From Casuarina equisetifolia (Eukaryota; Streptophyta; Magnoliopsida; Fagales; Casuarinaceae): a stretch of 64,000 nt of DNA. How positions within the stretch are numbered: position 1 is the stretch's first letter; the number at the start of each line of letters is the position of its first letter. Shown piece after piece: positions 46,890-59,600 of the stretch. The notes beneath the pieces were generated by a model. That model ran no database searches. It was not told the DNA's origin and saw only the letters and a program-made list of their open reading frames with translations. The DNA lies in NCBI GenBank assembly GCA_028551475.1, contig CM052354.1, positions 2,277,391 through 2,341,390 of the forward strand, in the 5' to 3' direction. The position numbers were made by a program, and so were the translations under genes.

Positions 46890-49450
46890 GGACCATTTTA
46901 GCGGCAAGATGTGTGTTAGCAATACGTCGCTTTTGAGTGGTTCAACGTTTTTGCTGATCGCAATGGATCCTCAAAATCTTGTCCTGCAATCTCAGCAGAG
47001 GGTATTCTGCCATGATTTAGAGAGGAAATGATGGCATCCAGCTTTCCGCCCTATGAAAATGGTAGAGTAAATGAAGAACGACAGATAGAGAGAAAGAGGA
47101 GGAAAGAAGAGATAAGATATTTTTCTTTCTCTTTAACGGAGGAAACCAAAATCCCACACGGAAAAAGGAAAAAACAAAATGCAAAAAGCGAAAGATGAAA
47201 CATAGAATAGATATTCAACAAGACCATGATCATCACAAAGAAAAAGTGACAAAGAAGTAATGGGTAGGATCTGAATGTACTCCTAAGGTTCACAGATTTG
47301 CTTTGGTCTTTTGTTGAATGCTTTTGGCATGATCAAACAGCAAATAGTAGAAATGCATTCTAAGTGATAGGGAAATCACAGAATCACACTTATTTGCTAG
47401 CAAATATTATATGACACATTATATTATATTGCTCATAATACATCTCAAAAATTATTTTTTTTTCTTTGAGTTAAGTAAGAAAATCAGTGTATCAAACTTC
47501 TACTATTTATGTGGAGGAAATTTTAACTGAGCTACCATACATATTACATCTCAAAATTTGTTTTCAAAAACAGAGCAAGAAAACATTACTTTGAGATACT
47601 GAAGAATACCAAAAACAAATTGATGATATTTGGTCATGAGTTGCTCTTAAGTTTAGTTTTCAAATTGAAAATTCTTTCCTTCATTTCGATATAAGTTCTT
47701 TTTTGTTGATTTTTCTTTACTTCACTTGAAAAAAGCTCTAACAACTTTATTAATTAAAACTTTCACTACAATTATACAAATCTATTTACACGATAGCTAA
47801 AACTAAAACTACAATAATTCCAACTATCATCATAATAGGAAGTATTTTTGAAAAATAGTAGGGAAGCTCTGCTATTAATTAAATTTATCGTAAGCAACAA
47901 GATAAACCAAAATCTAGCTCAAATGTTTTTCTTGCATTGTTTCCTTTTCTTAAAGCATAGAAAAAAAACACCCAAATGTGTATTTCGTTTTACTATCATC
48001 ACATAGATTGATGCCATTTATTGGCTCCACACAAACGGCTATAGCTATCACTCTACATGGTTCTTCGTGGCTAAATCGTTTGTTCACATTTTTTGGAGAC
48101 CGCTATGTTTAACTAACCAAAATCAGCTGATAGTCGATAACCTTTTTTTGGTAAATCAATTGTTAGAAAATCATTAAATGGGCACAAAAAGGAAAAAAAA
48201 AAAAGGAGGAAAAGGAAAGGGTAGAAGGAAGATGATTCTTGTGAAAAAGAGTCAAAACGATTTGTGGATACTGGGTTATTGAACACGTTGCAACAGAAAA
48301 GTTGTGCCTTGGCGTGAAAGAAAAACAAAATGGTTGTGCCTTGGCCCGAAAGAAAAGGAGGAAAAGGAAAGGTACGAAGGAAGATTATTCTCGTGAAAAA
48401 AAGTCAAAACGATTCGTGGATACTAGGTTATTAAAAAAGTTGCAACAAAAAAGCTGTGCCTTGGCCCGAGAGAAAATCAGTTCAGAAGCTAGTTCGTAGC
48501 TGTTTTCCATAAACCTTTAGAATACAAAGAACTTACTTTCATTTCCAGGCAAGCCGCTGGTCTCCATTGAAGCAAATGTAGTAAAGTCCCATAACACAAT
48601 TCCTTGTCGTAATTGAAAGTTTTCGAGGTGAGAAAGGGGTTTGAAAATGGAGCACTGGATCCACATCTTCCTGTGATGGTTTAACAGGCTCGTGACGGGA
48701 TTAAATGGCTGGCTAAAAGAAGAAAAAATTTGGGTTGGTAGGTTGGAAAAATATCCCTTGTAGTTCTCAAGAGCGTTCCAAGAGTGGATTGTGGTGAGGG
48801 TTCTTTAGTGTTTTCGTGTCTTGTGGTATTCCTTATAAACTTGGTTGTGGAATATTATCGACTTTTTCCTTTCTTATTTCATTGAATTTGTATGAGTGAT
48901 TATTTGAGGTTGTAAGCGTTCTAAGTTGACCTAGCGTGAACTCACTAGACAAACCATGAGCTAACATATTAGTTTATGACGTTGGAGATATGCATGTATA
49001 TTTTACACATATTTATTGATTATTTTTCCAATCATGTGTAAGATACTTGTCATTTTTTCAATCAGAATCACGGCGTTTGGAAGAATTAATTTGTATGTAA
49101 TAAGAAGATATTTTTATTTATTTTTCCTTATATATTTTTTTCACATTGATTAAGTCCTTACATTATATATAGAAGTTGTACATACCAACAATTTAATAAG
49201 TAATATACAATCCACTTTCCCACTTTTTCTTGTTGCTTTCTTACTTTTTGTCACATGGCATACGTGCTAGGCAATTAGTCTCCTAGTTTATCGCCTTAAT
49301 CCCTCCTGGTTCCCTCTACTATATGCCCAGCATTGAGGTTGAGTCCATTGTAAATGAGTGTTTCATCAATGTAATTGTTGTTGGATCAATGACTTCTCTT
49401 CAAGTATAGTTGACGTTCTACTTTGTTTGACGGTCAAGAAATCGAGTTTT
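46890..49450 (+). repeat. OSCA 'ghost' unit C
   Basis: The most complete unit: promoter-like block 46930-47200, middle blocks 47265-47420, 48000-48130 and 48180-48560, 3'-flank block 49325-49450. Blocks B and C share CATTTCCAGGCAAGCCGCTG (about 45495 and 48540). No channel-coding sequence. Confidence 0.8.
48203..48480 (+). repeat. Tandem duplication (about 145 bp) inside unit C
   Basis: GAAGGAAGATGATTCT...AAAACGATTTGTGGATACTGG...GTTGCAACAGAAAAG...TGTGCCTTGG is repeated with small changes, first near 48203-48320 and again near 48357-48470. Units A and B have a single version. Confidence 0.75.
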
Positions 49451-50800
49451 GAACCTTAAATTCCTAAAAAATGGTTGGTATACAGGAAACATCTCTTTTA
49501 GCTTATTTAATCTTGAGTTTAAGGTATACTTAATATATTCTATAAGCCCTTAGGAGAAAGTGTTAAAGAAAAAAAATTTTACATTTGAAGAATATAATCT
49601 TTGGATAATAATTAAATATAAAGAATATCCATTCAACTCATGAACTAATTTTTTAAGTTAAATTTGAGGCATATTTTTAGATCATGAAGTCCACAACTTA
49701 TAATGCTTGTAAAAGGATTTATATAATGAAACTTATAATTCATATTAGCTATGAGAGTTGTGCTAAAAATAATATTAATCATCTTACCTTATTTAAATTA
49801 TACTATTTCTTAACAATAAAATAAATACTTATCTTTCTCCATTGACCATCAGCAAAATATAAAAATTGAAGCCGAAGTCATCCTTCCATTCTTTTTCATT
49901 TATGAGTGTTACCAAAGCTAACAATAGTCAACTTTCATATCACCTTCCATGCTTTCAAAAGCCACGAGCGATAGCTTGTCAAAAGAATTATAGACACACG
50001 AATCAGAATCTAGCTACATGGTTTTCACTCTAAATCTGATTTAGAAAATGTTACACATGTTGTCGAGACTGAGTTCATCTGCAAGTTGGATCTTCGTCTT
50101 GGTCAGAGTATATCTCATCAACATATAAAAACAAAGGGGTACAATCCCGTTTGACCATGAGCAAGAATATAAAAATTAAATTCCAATTTTCTTATTCTAT
50201 AGTTGAGTAAGACAGGAACGTACGTAGCCCAAAAATGTGATTCAAGACCTAACATGGTTTTCACTCTAATTGTTTATCATCACGCTGTAAAGATTTAATA
50301 TTTCTTGATCATCAAATTTTGTTCAAGAGACTTAGGTGCTAACTCTTATCAAGGGGATTTCTTCAAGTTTATAAAACACATTAAAATTATTCTTCTCTTT
50401 AATGTAAAATTTTATTATTTGATATTCTTTTACACTTTAAGCTTACTCTTTTGTACTAATAAAGAACTAACTCATTTTTAAGATTGTGTTAGAATACAAA
50501 AAGAAAAAATTAACTCTAATACTATTTAAAAGATTAAATCTATTATTTCTTAAATTTTTTATTAAAAAGACTGTTTGTTTAATTCATAAGATATATTATA
50601 AATATTTTTTTAACTTAAAATTCTTTGTCCAATATTTTAAATTTAATAGATTTTCTATCAATTATAATACAAATATATTTAATTAATTTTCCACATAAAA
50701 AATAAAAATAAAAAAGCTTTTCATGCTAATAATAAAATAGAAGTGGAAATTAATAATTATTTTGTCTAGTTTTTTCTACCCCTTCCCTGAATTATCAAAT
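49451..50800. other. AT-rich intergenic sequence
   Basis: No gene or RNA recognised. Confidence 0.5.
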
Positions 50801-50984
50801 ACTCTGGTTTGCTCCATTTCACGCCTCAAACGCAGAGATGCATCCCTGCACGTTTGAGTCGGCTCTGCATCTCCAGTGTCATTTTGTACTGTCCTGAAGA
50901 TCTGCTATAATCACTGCCCACAAGAAATCTACTTCAAATAGCCATTACAAGATGTTTCTGGTTCTTGACCTTTTCTTACGCCTT

Positions 50985-51350
50985 CTGCAAACTATCAAAG
51001 AACTGCAAAACTTTCTTGTTTGAAGTTGTCTGCTCTGTTGGCGTCTTCTCCATTTGTGAATTGTGTCTCTGGACCTCCAGGACTTCTGCAAACTACCAAA
51101 GAAGGGATCTTTTTCTGGTTTAGACTTGTCTGCTCTGTCTTCTGCCTCTTCCCAACGTTTTCTGCAAACTATCAAACAATTGAAAATTTGTTTCTGGTTT
51201 GCAGTTTTCTGCTCTGTTTGCTCTGTCCCCTCAGTGATTTGTGTCTCTGGTTCCCCATGTCTTCTACATAGTTCCAAAGAACGGATTTTTTTTTTTTTTT
51301 CTGGTTTAGACTTGTCTGCTCTGTCTTCCTATTCTCCATTGGTATTTGTG
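50985..51350 (+). repeat. Tandem repeats in the 4CL-like gene leader
   Basis: About four imperfect units of ~90-110 bp, each with TTCTGCAAACTATCAAAGAA-like and CTGGTTTAGACTTGTCTGCTCTGT-like blocks (the latter split here). They lie just upstream of the ATG at 51444. The repeats are open by chance on both strands, so the long frames there are not genes. Confidence 0.8.
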
Positions 51351-51443
51351 TATGTGTCTCCCCACAAGTTAGTGGCAACAACTACCACAAACCTTTTCAA
51401 TTGCCATGATATAGAGAACTAAACGAACCGGATACAGGAAACC

Positions 51444-54400
51444 ATGAATGGCCAAAACCCAAACCCCTACCCTCTCTGGTACTCACCAGAGACAGGAATC
51501 TATCACAGCAAGCACCCTTCAGTAGAGCTCCCCTCTGACCCATTTCTTGATGTTGTTACCTTCCTCTTCTCCCACCAGCACAATGCTGGCTCGGCTCTCA
51601 TCGATTCCTCATCTGGGTCTTCAATTTCCTACACAGAACTGTACCCTTTGGTCAAGTCCATGGCCTCTGGGCTCCACAATTTGGGTGTCTCAAAAGGTGA
51701 TATGGTTCTGATTTTGTTGCCAAACTCCATTTACTATCCTATCATTTTCTTGGGTGTTCTCTATCTGGGTGCAATTGTTACACCCATGAATCCTCTCAGT
51801 AGTGTTCTCGAAGTCCAGAAACAGATAACTGGTTTTAATTTGTGCCTGGCTTTTACGATATCTGGAAGAGTTGAGGAGCTGCAGGCATTGGGTATTCCCG
51901 CAATTGGGGTGCCAGAAAATGTGAATTTGGATTTGAGACAAACTAGTTTTTCCGATTTCTATAAGCTTATATCTGGTAGTTTTGATTTGGCTCCGAGGAG
52001 AGTGATTAAGCAAGAAGACACTGCTGCAATAATGTATTCCTCGGGGACTACCGGCATGAGCAAAGCTGTTGTGCTAACACACAGGAATTTTATAGCCATG
52101 CTTGAGCTTTTTGTGCGGTTTGAGGCTTCACAGTACGAGTATTCAAGTTTAGATAATGTCTTTTTGGCTGTTCTGCCAATGTTTCATATATACGGGCTAT
52201 CACTATTCGTGATGGGATTATTGTATTTGGGTTCTTGCGTTGTTGTGATGCGGAAATTTAATATAAATGCTGTGATAAACGTCATCGATAGATACAAAGT
52301 TACACACTTTCCAGTTGTTCCGCCAATATTGACGACATTGACAAGGGAAGCAAACAAATTGGGTGGAAGTAATTTGAAGAGTTTGAAGCAGATTTCCTGT
52401 GGGGCAGCTCCTTTGAGCGGGAAAGCCATTGAGGACTTCATTCAGACACTACCTCATGTTGATTTCATTCAGGTACAGAATTTTTTTTTTTTTTATTACA
52501 AATCTGTAGAACTGCTCCTATTTGCTTGTTTTTATCAGTCCTTTTTGTCCAAGCTTTTATTATGCGCTTGGAAATAAATCAGAACCTTAGAATTTAAAAT
52601 TTTTAATATGCACATATTTACCTTAAACAGCTAAAGCAAAATATTGAATTTTCAGATGTTCTCAATAACAAACAAACAGGAAGAGTGGAAGTGTATAAAA
52701 TTTTCAGATGGAGATACCCACCTGTAAAGTTTGTTTGTTTTCAGGGTTATGGCATGACTGAGACAACTGCTGTGGGAACTCGAGGCTTCAATACTGAAAG
52801 GTTTCAAAAATATTCTTCAATAGGATTATTAGCTCCGAATATGCAAGCTAAAGTAGTAGATTGGAAGACTGGCTTCTCTTTGCCTCCTGACAGTAGTGGT
52901 GAGCTTTGGCTACGAGGACCTGGAATCATGAAAGGTAATAAGTTTTATCGGTTTCCTGATTTTCTCATGTTGGATGTCATTTCTGTCGACCCTGTCTGTG
53001 TTTCAACTTATTTTGCTCAAATTATGCAGACAGCTGAAATTCAGATAAGAGCCAACATCCATGTCATATATATGTTAAAGTTATCTTTCACTCATTTTTA
53101 TGGATGTTTAAACATAAATTGGCCTACGAGTTTGTTTTCTGTCTGCCAATGTTTCTTGGAGCAAATGGTCTATCCTTCAGATGTAATTGTGGGATGAAAG
53201 TTGAGGTCATAGGTTCACCCTTATAAAGGTTTGGGCAATATTACCTATCAACAAACAAATCATTTCTTCTGGTGGAAGTTTTCATTCCTGCTGTTGATTT
53301 TTCATGGTGCGCTGCTATTTGAGAGCTCCTTTCTCCATATTAAAACCGTTCTCAGGCATACATGCTTTCTTGATTACAAGCTTCCCTATGCAGTAAAGTT
53401 TTGGGAGAGTGACACATGCCTGAAATTCCATCTATTATCGGGCAAATACTTTTCAGCCTGAAAAGTTCAATCTTAAATTGTCCCAGTTTTCATTTCAACC
53501 TGTGGCCATCATGGTACAAAATGATAAAAAGAAAATTTCTCTTAACTCTATGACAGAACTGATGGAGCTGTAGCATGAGTAAGATAAATTTACTTTGCCG
53601 CTATTTTTACAATCTTGTAGATCCACAAGAGATTAATTTTCCCCTCATATTTTCCAGGTTATTTGAATAATATGGAAGCTACGATGTCAACAATTGATAA
53701 AGATGGTTGGCTTCATACTGGAGACATTGCCTTTTTTGACCTAGATGGATACATTCATATATCTGATCGCTTGAAGGAGCTTATCAAATACAAGGGCTTT
53801 CAGGTATAAAGTTTAGATTCAAAAAGCCATCAAATGTTCACGGCTTACTCTACATAATAGGAAGTTCCCTTGTTCTTTGTATCATACATCATGTTAAGTT
53901 ACAAAACAAATGTTGTTTACATGATTTATTGTCCATTGAGGTTTTTCCTTTGTTAAACATTGTTGGTGGAAGGGGTTTTTTGCTTGAAGGAGCAGCTGAA
54001 CAAGATGCACCGTAATATATAGTTCTTGCTAGTAGTTGGGCACTCAAACCTTTTTTAGAAGTTTATGCATGAATTTCTTTATATACTTGTGTTTTTATGT
54101 TCTACAGATTGCTCCTGCTGACTTGGAAGCTGTGTTGATCTCCCATCCCGAGATACTTGATGTTGCGGTTACAGCGTAAGAATGTAACATTTGAGCAGTT
54201 GAATGTATTCTACTGAACATTTGAACATGCTGTTTAATGAAAATGAATCATGATGGTAAACATAATGTTTAGAGGAATTATCCCTTAATAGGGCATAATG
54301 AGGGTAATGATTTGCAATCCTTCGATAAAAGAGATGAGTCAAGAGTACAGTTTTGAAAGCAAGTATCCTGACTGTGGTGTTCAGAGGCACTTTTAATGTT

Positions 54401-54815
54401 TCAAATTTTGCTAATAATTGGTATCATTCCATTTTTTTTTTCCAGTGCCTTGGATGAAGAATCTGGGGAGATACCAGTGGCATTTGTCGTGAGAAAGAAT
54501 GCAAGCAGGCTTTCCCCAGAGGCTGTTATGGACTATGTCTCCGAACAGGTATTTTATTTTTAGCTCAGTCACCTATTCGTTTATGTATATTTTTAATACA
54601 GGATTTACTCATCGTGAACCAAGCTAAGCACCAGATTCTGGGTACTTCGTTTGCTGACAGTAAGCAGATCATAACTTCAGAAACATCTCTCCTTTGGGCA
54701 GGTTGCACCATACAAAAAAGTTCGAAAGGTGGTCTTTACAAACTCTATACCCAAGTCTCCAGCAGGAAAGATCCTTCGAAGAGAACTCAAGAACTTTATA
54801 ACCTCAAGACTTTGA
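51444..54815 (+). CDS. 4CLL6: Peroxisomal 4-coumarate-CoA ligase-like (4CLL6 type)
   Basis: Six exons: 51444-52472, 52745-52934, 53658-53803, 54108-54175, 54446-54548, 54702-54815; 549 aa. An acyl-activating (ANL) enzyme: carboxylate + ATP + CoA to acyl-CoA through an acyl-AMP. Box I is [18 protein letters not shown] near residue 198; then [25 protein letters not shown] at 344, [14 protein letters not shown], the hinge region [13 protein letters not shown] and the catalytic C-terminal Lys in [11 protein letters not shown]. It ends ...ITSRL, a type 1 peroxisome-targeting tripeptide. The N terminus (ETGIYHSKH), [15 protein letters not shown] and the SRL end match Arabidopsis At4g19010, known to activate p-coumarate for 4-hydroxybenzoate and ubiquinone synthesis. 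Substrate here is by inference only. Confidence 0.93.
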
Positions 54816-56627
54816 GGCTTCTTTCTCATGCCTTTATATTAAATAACACAATTTAGCTTAAGGTAAAGTCACGAAATGCATAGACCTGTATCAGAATAAA
54901 TCCATGGCTAGTCAGGGCACAACACGGAACATTAATTTCTTTTTCTCTTCTATGCTGGAGTTGTTTTCTTCCCCAAATCATTTAGAATTGCCTAGATAAG
55001 TGATATTATGACCTGCCCTCTGTTTCAAGCCCACCACTATGATCATGATTATAAACAACCAATGCTTGGTGACTAACTATATCTGGGCTTCATTTTAGGC
55101 TTAAAGCATCTGCAAGTGCTAATAATTAAAAACAACCATGGTCAATGTTGAACCAAATGATGTTGCATGTTTATTCGTTTTTGTTTGACAATTTGACAGC
55201 ATATTGATGTTCTTATTGAACTTTTTCATGTGTCGTACATTTAACCTGATGGGCTTTGGTGTGATACCATTTGCTTTAATTGAATGAAAGTTGCTGACTT
55301 GTGTAGGCAACCGAAAGAAGAAAAAATACTAGTCATACTGAATAAGTGCAGCAGAGCCATGGCTTTCATAGGAGGCATGCAGCAGGGAGAAGGGAGAACT
55401 CTGTGCGTTTACATCACCTCTGGTTTCGTCTTCCAATACAAAAGTAACTCCTATGCCGTAACCGACAGCCTTTGATTCAGAACTTTATCTTCTTAGGTCT
55501 TTTGTGGCGGTATTTTATGTATTCACACTCCAAAACCATATCTTTACCCCAAGATTATACAACCAAAAAAATTAAAATTCGCTTACTTTTTTTTTTCATT
55601 TGTAAGTGAAGAAAGTATGATGATTTCTTATCAGCTATCATTCATTTGTGAATATACTTTGTTATGTGAAATATTTGTATCCATAAGTTATGTTAAAGAC
55701 TTGTATCCAAAATAATAATATTTCATCATGATGGTTGATACTTGTTTTTGTTGAGCTGTGGAGTAAAATTAGTAGGCACAAACTCATTATTGTCCCTCTC
55801 ATTATGTTGAAAGATTGCTCCTTGGTATCATGAACACAGGGATAATCCTGAGTCTTGTACATGTGTTTTGACCATTTGATTCTCCTTGGTAAGTTACCCA
55901 CTTTTGGTGTTTTGTTTGCGATTATGGCTTTGCTGGTATGATTTATCAAATAATGGAGTTGATGTAGTCTCGAGAAAAGAAAAGTGAAAACCCCCTACAG
56001 TTCGAATTGCACTTAGTTTTGGCCCTGATGATATAGGTTCAAAAGAAAACTTTCACAAGCTTCATGCAAAACGGATCGTCAACAGGAATTGTTGCTGTAA
56101 CTAGTTTCCTAAGACATGTTTCCCACAACTCTAATGTTAGTGGGTTCGAGAAAATCAACAAGTCGCCGAAGCAACCTATAGTAGAGTTAACTTCGAGTCA
56201 GTTAACTTTCTTCTGCTAAAATCAAGGTTAAGATTCATTAGTCATACAGTTACAGAAGGAAATTTCCAAGATGTCTCCGGAAACTTCTTAAAAAACGAAG
56301 CCTGCACGGAAGAATTGGATAGCAGCATACTGAATAGGCCGGCTGGTTACGCCAAACCGAGTGGGAGGAAGTTTCTAGGTTGTTTTCCAGGAAAGCTTAC
56401 AAAGACCGGGTCAGGTTGGTAGACTTGGAACAGTGAATCATGATTAAGAGTCTTCTAGTAATTACATTGCAAGTGGGTCGGAGAAAATTTGCAACTTTAT
56501 CGGATTCCAAGAGATTAGCGTGTCGTGAGTATCAGGTTTGGTCTCAACCTTGACTCCCAGTCTACAAGTTTGGGACATGCTCACCGGCCATTTGTATCTT
56601 TCTTCTTAAAGGCTCTGAATTGTGAAC
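54816..56627. other. Intergenic sequence between the 4CL-like and receptor kinase genes
   Basis: 3' flank of the ligase gene and promoter of the kinase gene. No further gene, RNA or repeat recognised. Confidence 0.5.
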
Positions 56628-56675
56628 ATGAGTATCAACATTCTGCAGTTACCCTCATCAATCATACACCTAATC

Positions 56676-59600
56676 ATGGCATCCTTGGTTTCCATTTCTA
56701 TTGTAGTTGTAGCATGGGTTACTGCTATTTTGTTCTTTGGGACGTACTCGGGTATTGGTGTTCGATTTGCAGCAGCATTTAAATCATCGGCTCTGGAATT
56801 AGAGGCAAAGGCTTTGCTGGAGACTGGATGGTGGGGCAGAGACGATATCTCAAGTCGTTGCTCCTGGCCTGGTATCACTTGCAATGATGGTGGAAGCATC
56901 AGGAAGATCACAATAGATTGGTGGTACCACGATGGTGACTTAAGACTCAACCTCTCTTCCTTCCCTAATTTAGTCCATCTAGATCTGTCCGGCAGTGGAT
57001 TTCAGGGGAGTATCCAACTTGATACGGGTATTCAATCAAGGCTGACTTATCTTGATCTGTCTTCCAATTCTTTAAATGGTGAGTTTCCACTTTCATTGAC
57101 AAATCTCACCCAATTAGAGTGGTTAGACATTTCTTCCAATCAAATGAATGGTTCTATTCCTCTAGAAATAGGAAAGATGAAGAATTTGAGTCACTTGAGT
57201 TTGTATGAGAATAACTTTAGTGGTCAAATTCCACATACCATAGGTGATTTGACAAATTTAAAATATTTAAGCATCTCTTCAAATCAAATCACAGGTTGCA
57301 TTCCCTTAGAAGTAGGAAATATAAAGAATTTGCTAGAATTGCATTTGGATAATAACTATTTCAAAGGTGAATTTCCACTTTCACTGACAAATCTCACCAA
57401 ATTAAAGTTGTTAGACATTTCTTCCAATAAAATAAATAGTTCCATTCCTCATGAGATTGGAAATATGAAGAATTTGAGTCACTTGGATATGTATAAGAAT
57501 AAGTTTAATGGTCAAATACCATATACCATAGGTGATTTGACAAATTTAAAATATTTGAGTATCTCCACAAATCAAATGATTGGTTCTATTCCTTGGGAAG
57601 TAGGAAACATGAAAAAATTGCTTCAGTTGCATCTAGATAGTAACTCTTTTAGGGGTGAGTTTCCACTTTCACTAACGTACCTTGCCCAATTAGAGTTGTT
57701 AAACATTTCTTCCAATCAAATAAATGATTCACTTCCTCTTGAGATAGGAAATATGAAGAATTTGAGTTACTTGATTCTTGATGGGAATAACTTTAGAGGT
57801 CAAATTCCACGTACTATAGGTAATTTGACAAATTTAAAATATTTAAGTATCTCGTCAAATCAAATCATTGGTTCAATTCCTCTGGAAGTAGGAGACTTGA
57901 AGAGTTTGGTTAACTTGACCCTCAATCATAACTTTATTAGTGGAAAAATACCTATTAATCTTGGTTCCATAAACAATTTATCAATTTTGGATCTTAGCTA
58001 CAATAATCTTAGTGGTGAAATTCCTTGGGCTTTCATCTATGTGAAAATCAACTTGTCATACAATTCTTTAAAGGGTCCAATCCCACAAGATTTTTACTTA
58101 TACCATTCATGTGATACATTAGTTGGCAATGAGGAATTAAGCAATTTAACTGACTCTTGTCATTGTCCAAATAATGACAAATCAAATGTGCCAAATACAG
58201 AAAATTATGGTTTAATCTTCATTTTCATTCCATTCATATTGTTAAGTGTCTTTGTTCCATTGTCTCAATGCAAGGCTAAGAAAACCCAATTGGAGTCAAA
58301 AGAGACAAAAAATGGAAATTTGTTCTCTATATGGAACTATAATGGACATATAGCATATGAAGACATTGTTCAAGCAACTGAAGATTTTGACATAAAGTAT
58401 TGTATTGGAACAGGTGGTTGTGGTAGTGTTTATATGGTAGAGTTACCTAGTGGTAAGGTGGTTGCATTGAAGAAACTTCATCAATGGGAATCTGAGAACC
58501 CAATACTTGATATGAGTTTCAAGAATGAGATAAAAGTGCTAACTAAGATTCGCCATCGAAATATTATTAAATTTTATGGGTATTGTTTGCACAAACGATG
58601 CATGTTTTTGGTTTATGAGTACATGGAAAGAGGAAGCCTATTTTATGTCCTAAATGACAATGATAAAGCTATAGAATTGGATTGGAGAAAAAGGGTGAAC
58701 ATTGTTAAAGGCATTGCTCATGCCTTATCTTATATGCATCATGAATGCATACCAACAATCGTTCATCGAGATATAACTAGCAATAATATTTTATTGAACT
58801 CTAAACTAGAGGGTTTTGTCTCAGACTTTGGCATGGCAAAACTTCTTGATCCATATTCCTCCAATCAAACATTAGTTGTAGGCACTTATGGCTATATTGC
58901 TCCAGGTAAATTGTTCCCTTTCCCTTTTTGTTATTATGTTTTATTTTGTTCACTTATGTTTTTAGTCTTGGCTATCTATAAGATATAGAAAAGTAAGAAT
59001 CAAAAGACGTAATCTCCATCATGTCTAAGTGGTGATAAGAGGCATACAATACCAAATAAAATTAATCTAAAAGTTAGAAAGGCTAATAAGAAGAAATCAA
59101 ATGGAAAAACCAAAAGGGAAATATTCTTTATATAGTGTTAAGCTTTTGCACCGTATTACAAAAACCAATAAAAAGTAAGTTCCATTGCTTGGTATTTTTT
59201 TAAAAATTATTTTGGATTTAATTATTTTTATATTTGTAAAATTACAATTATACAACTAAGAATTTTCTTTGCCTCTCATTTGTAAAAGAGATAGTTAAGA
59301 GGTTATGTGGGGGAATAAAGTAATTCTAGGGTAAATAAGTTTTCAAATTTATAATGCTTTGATATAAAAAGAGCAACTTGGTTTAACATTGGTCCTTGAT
59401 CCATTCCAAAGGCTTTTAACCTAGGTGAGGTTAATATTATAGAGGATCAAATGGTGTCTAACACCAAGGGCACTAGTGCCAATAGGCACTTTATGTGGGG
59501 TAGCTATTGATAGAATCAATGGCAAAAGATGAAGACTATAGTTGCTAGAATGGTTATTAAGGTAAGAATGGTGGTGGTGGTAGATAGGATGTAAGAATAA

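Noticed and set aside
51063-51422. 119-codon frame upstream of the 4CL-like gene (and a 110-codon frame opposite, 50945-51277)
   Set aside because: Both lie in the tandem repeats and are open on both strands because of repeat composition; no ATG start and no family resemblance.
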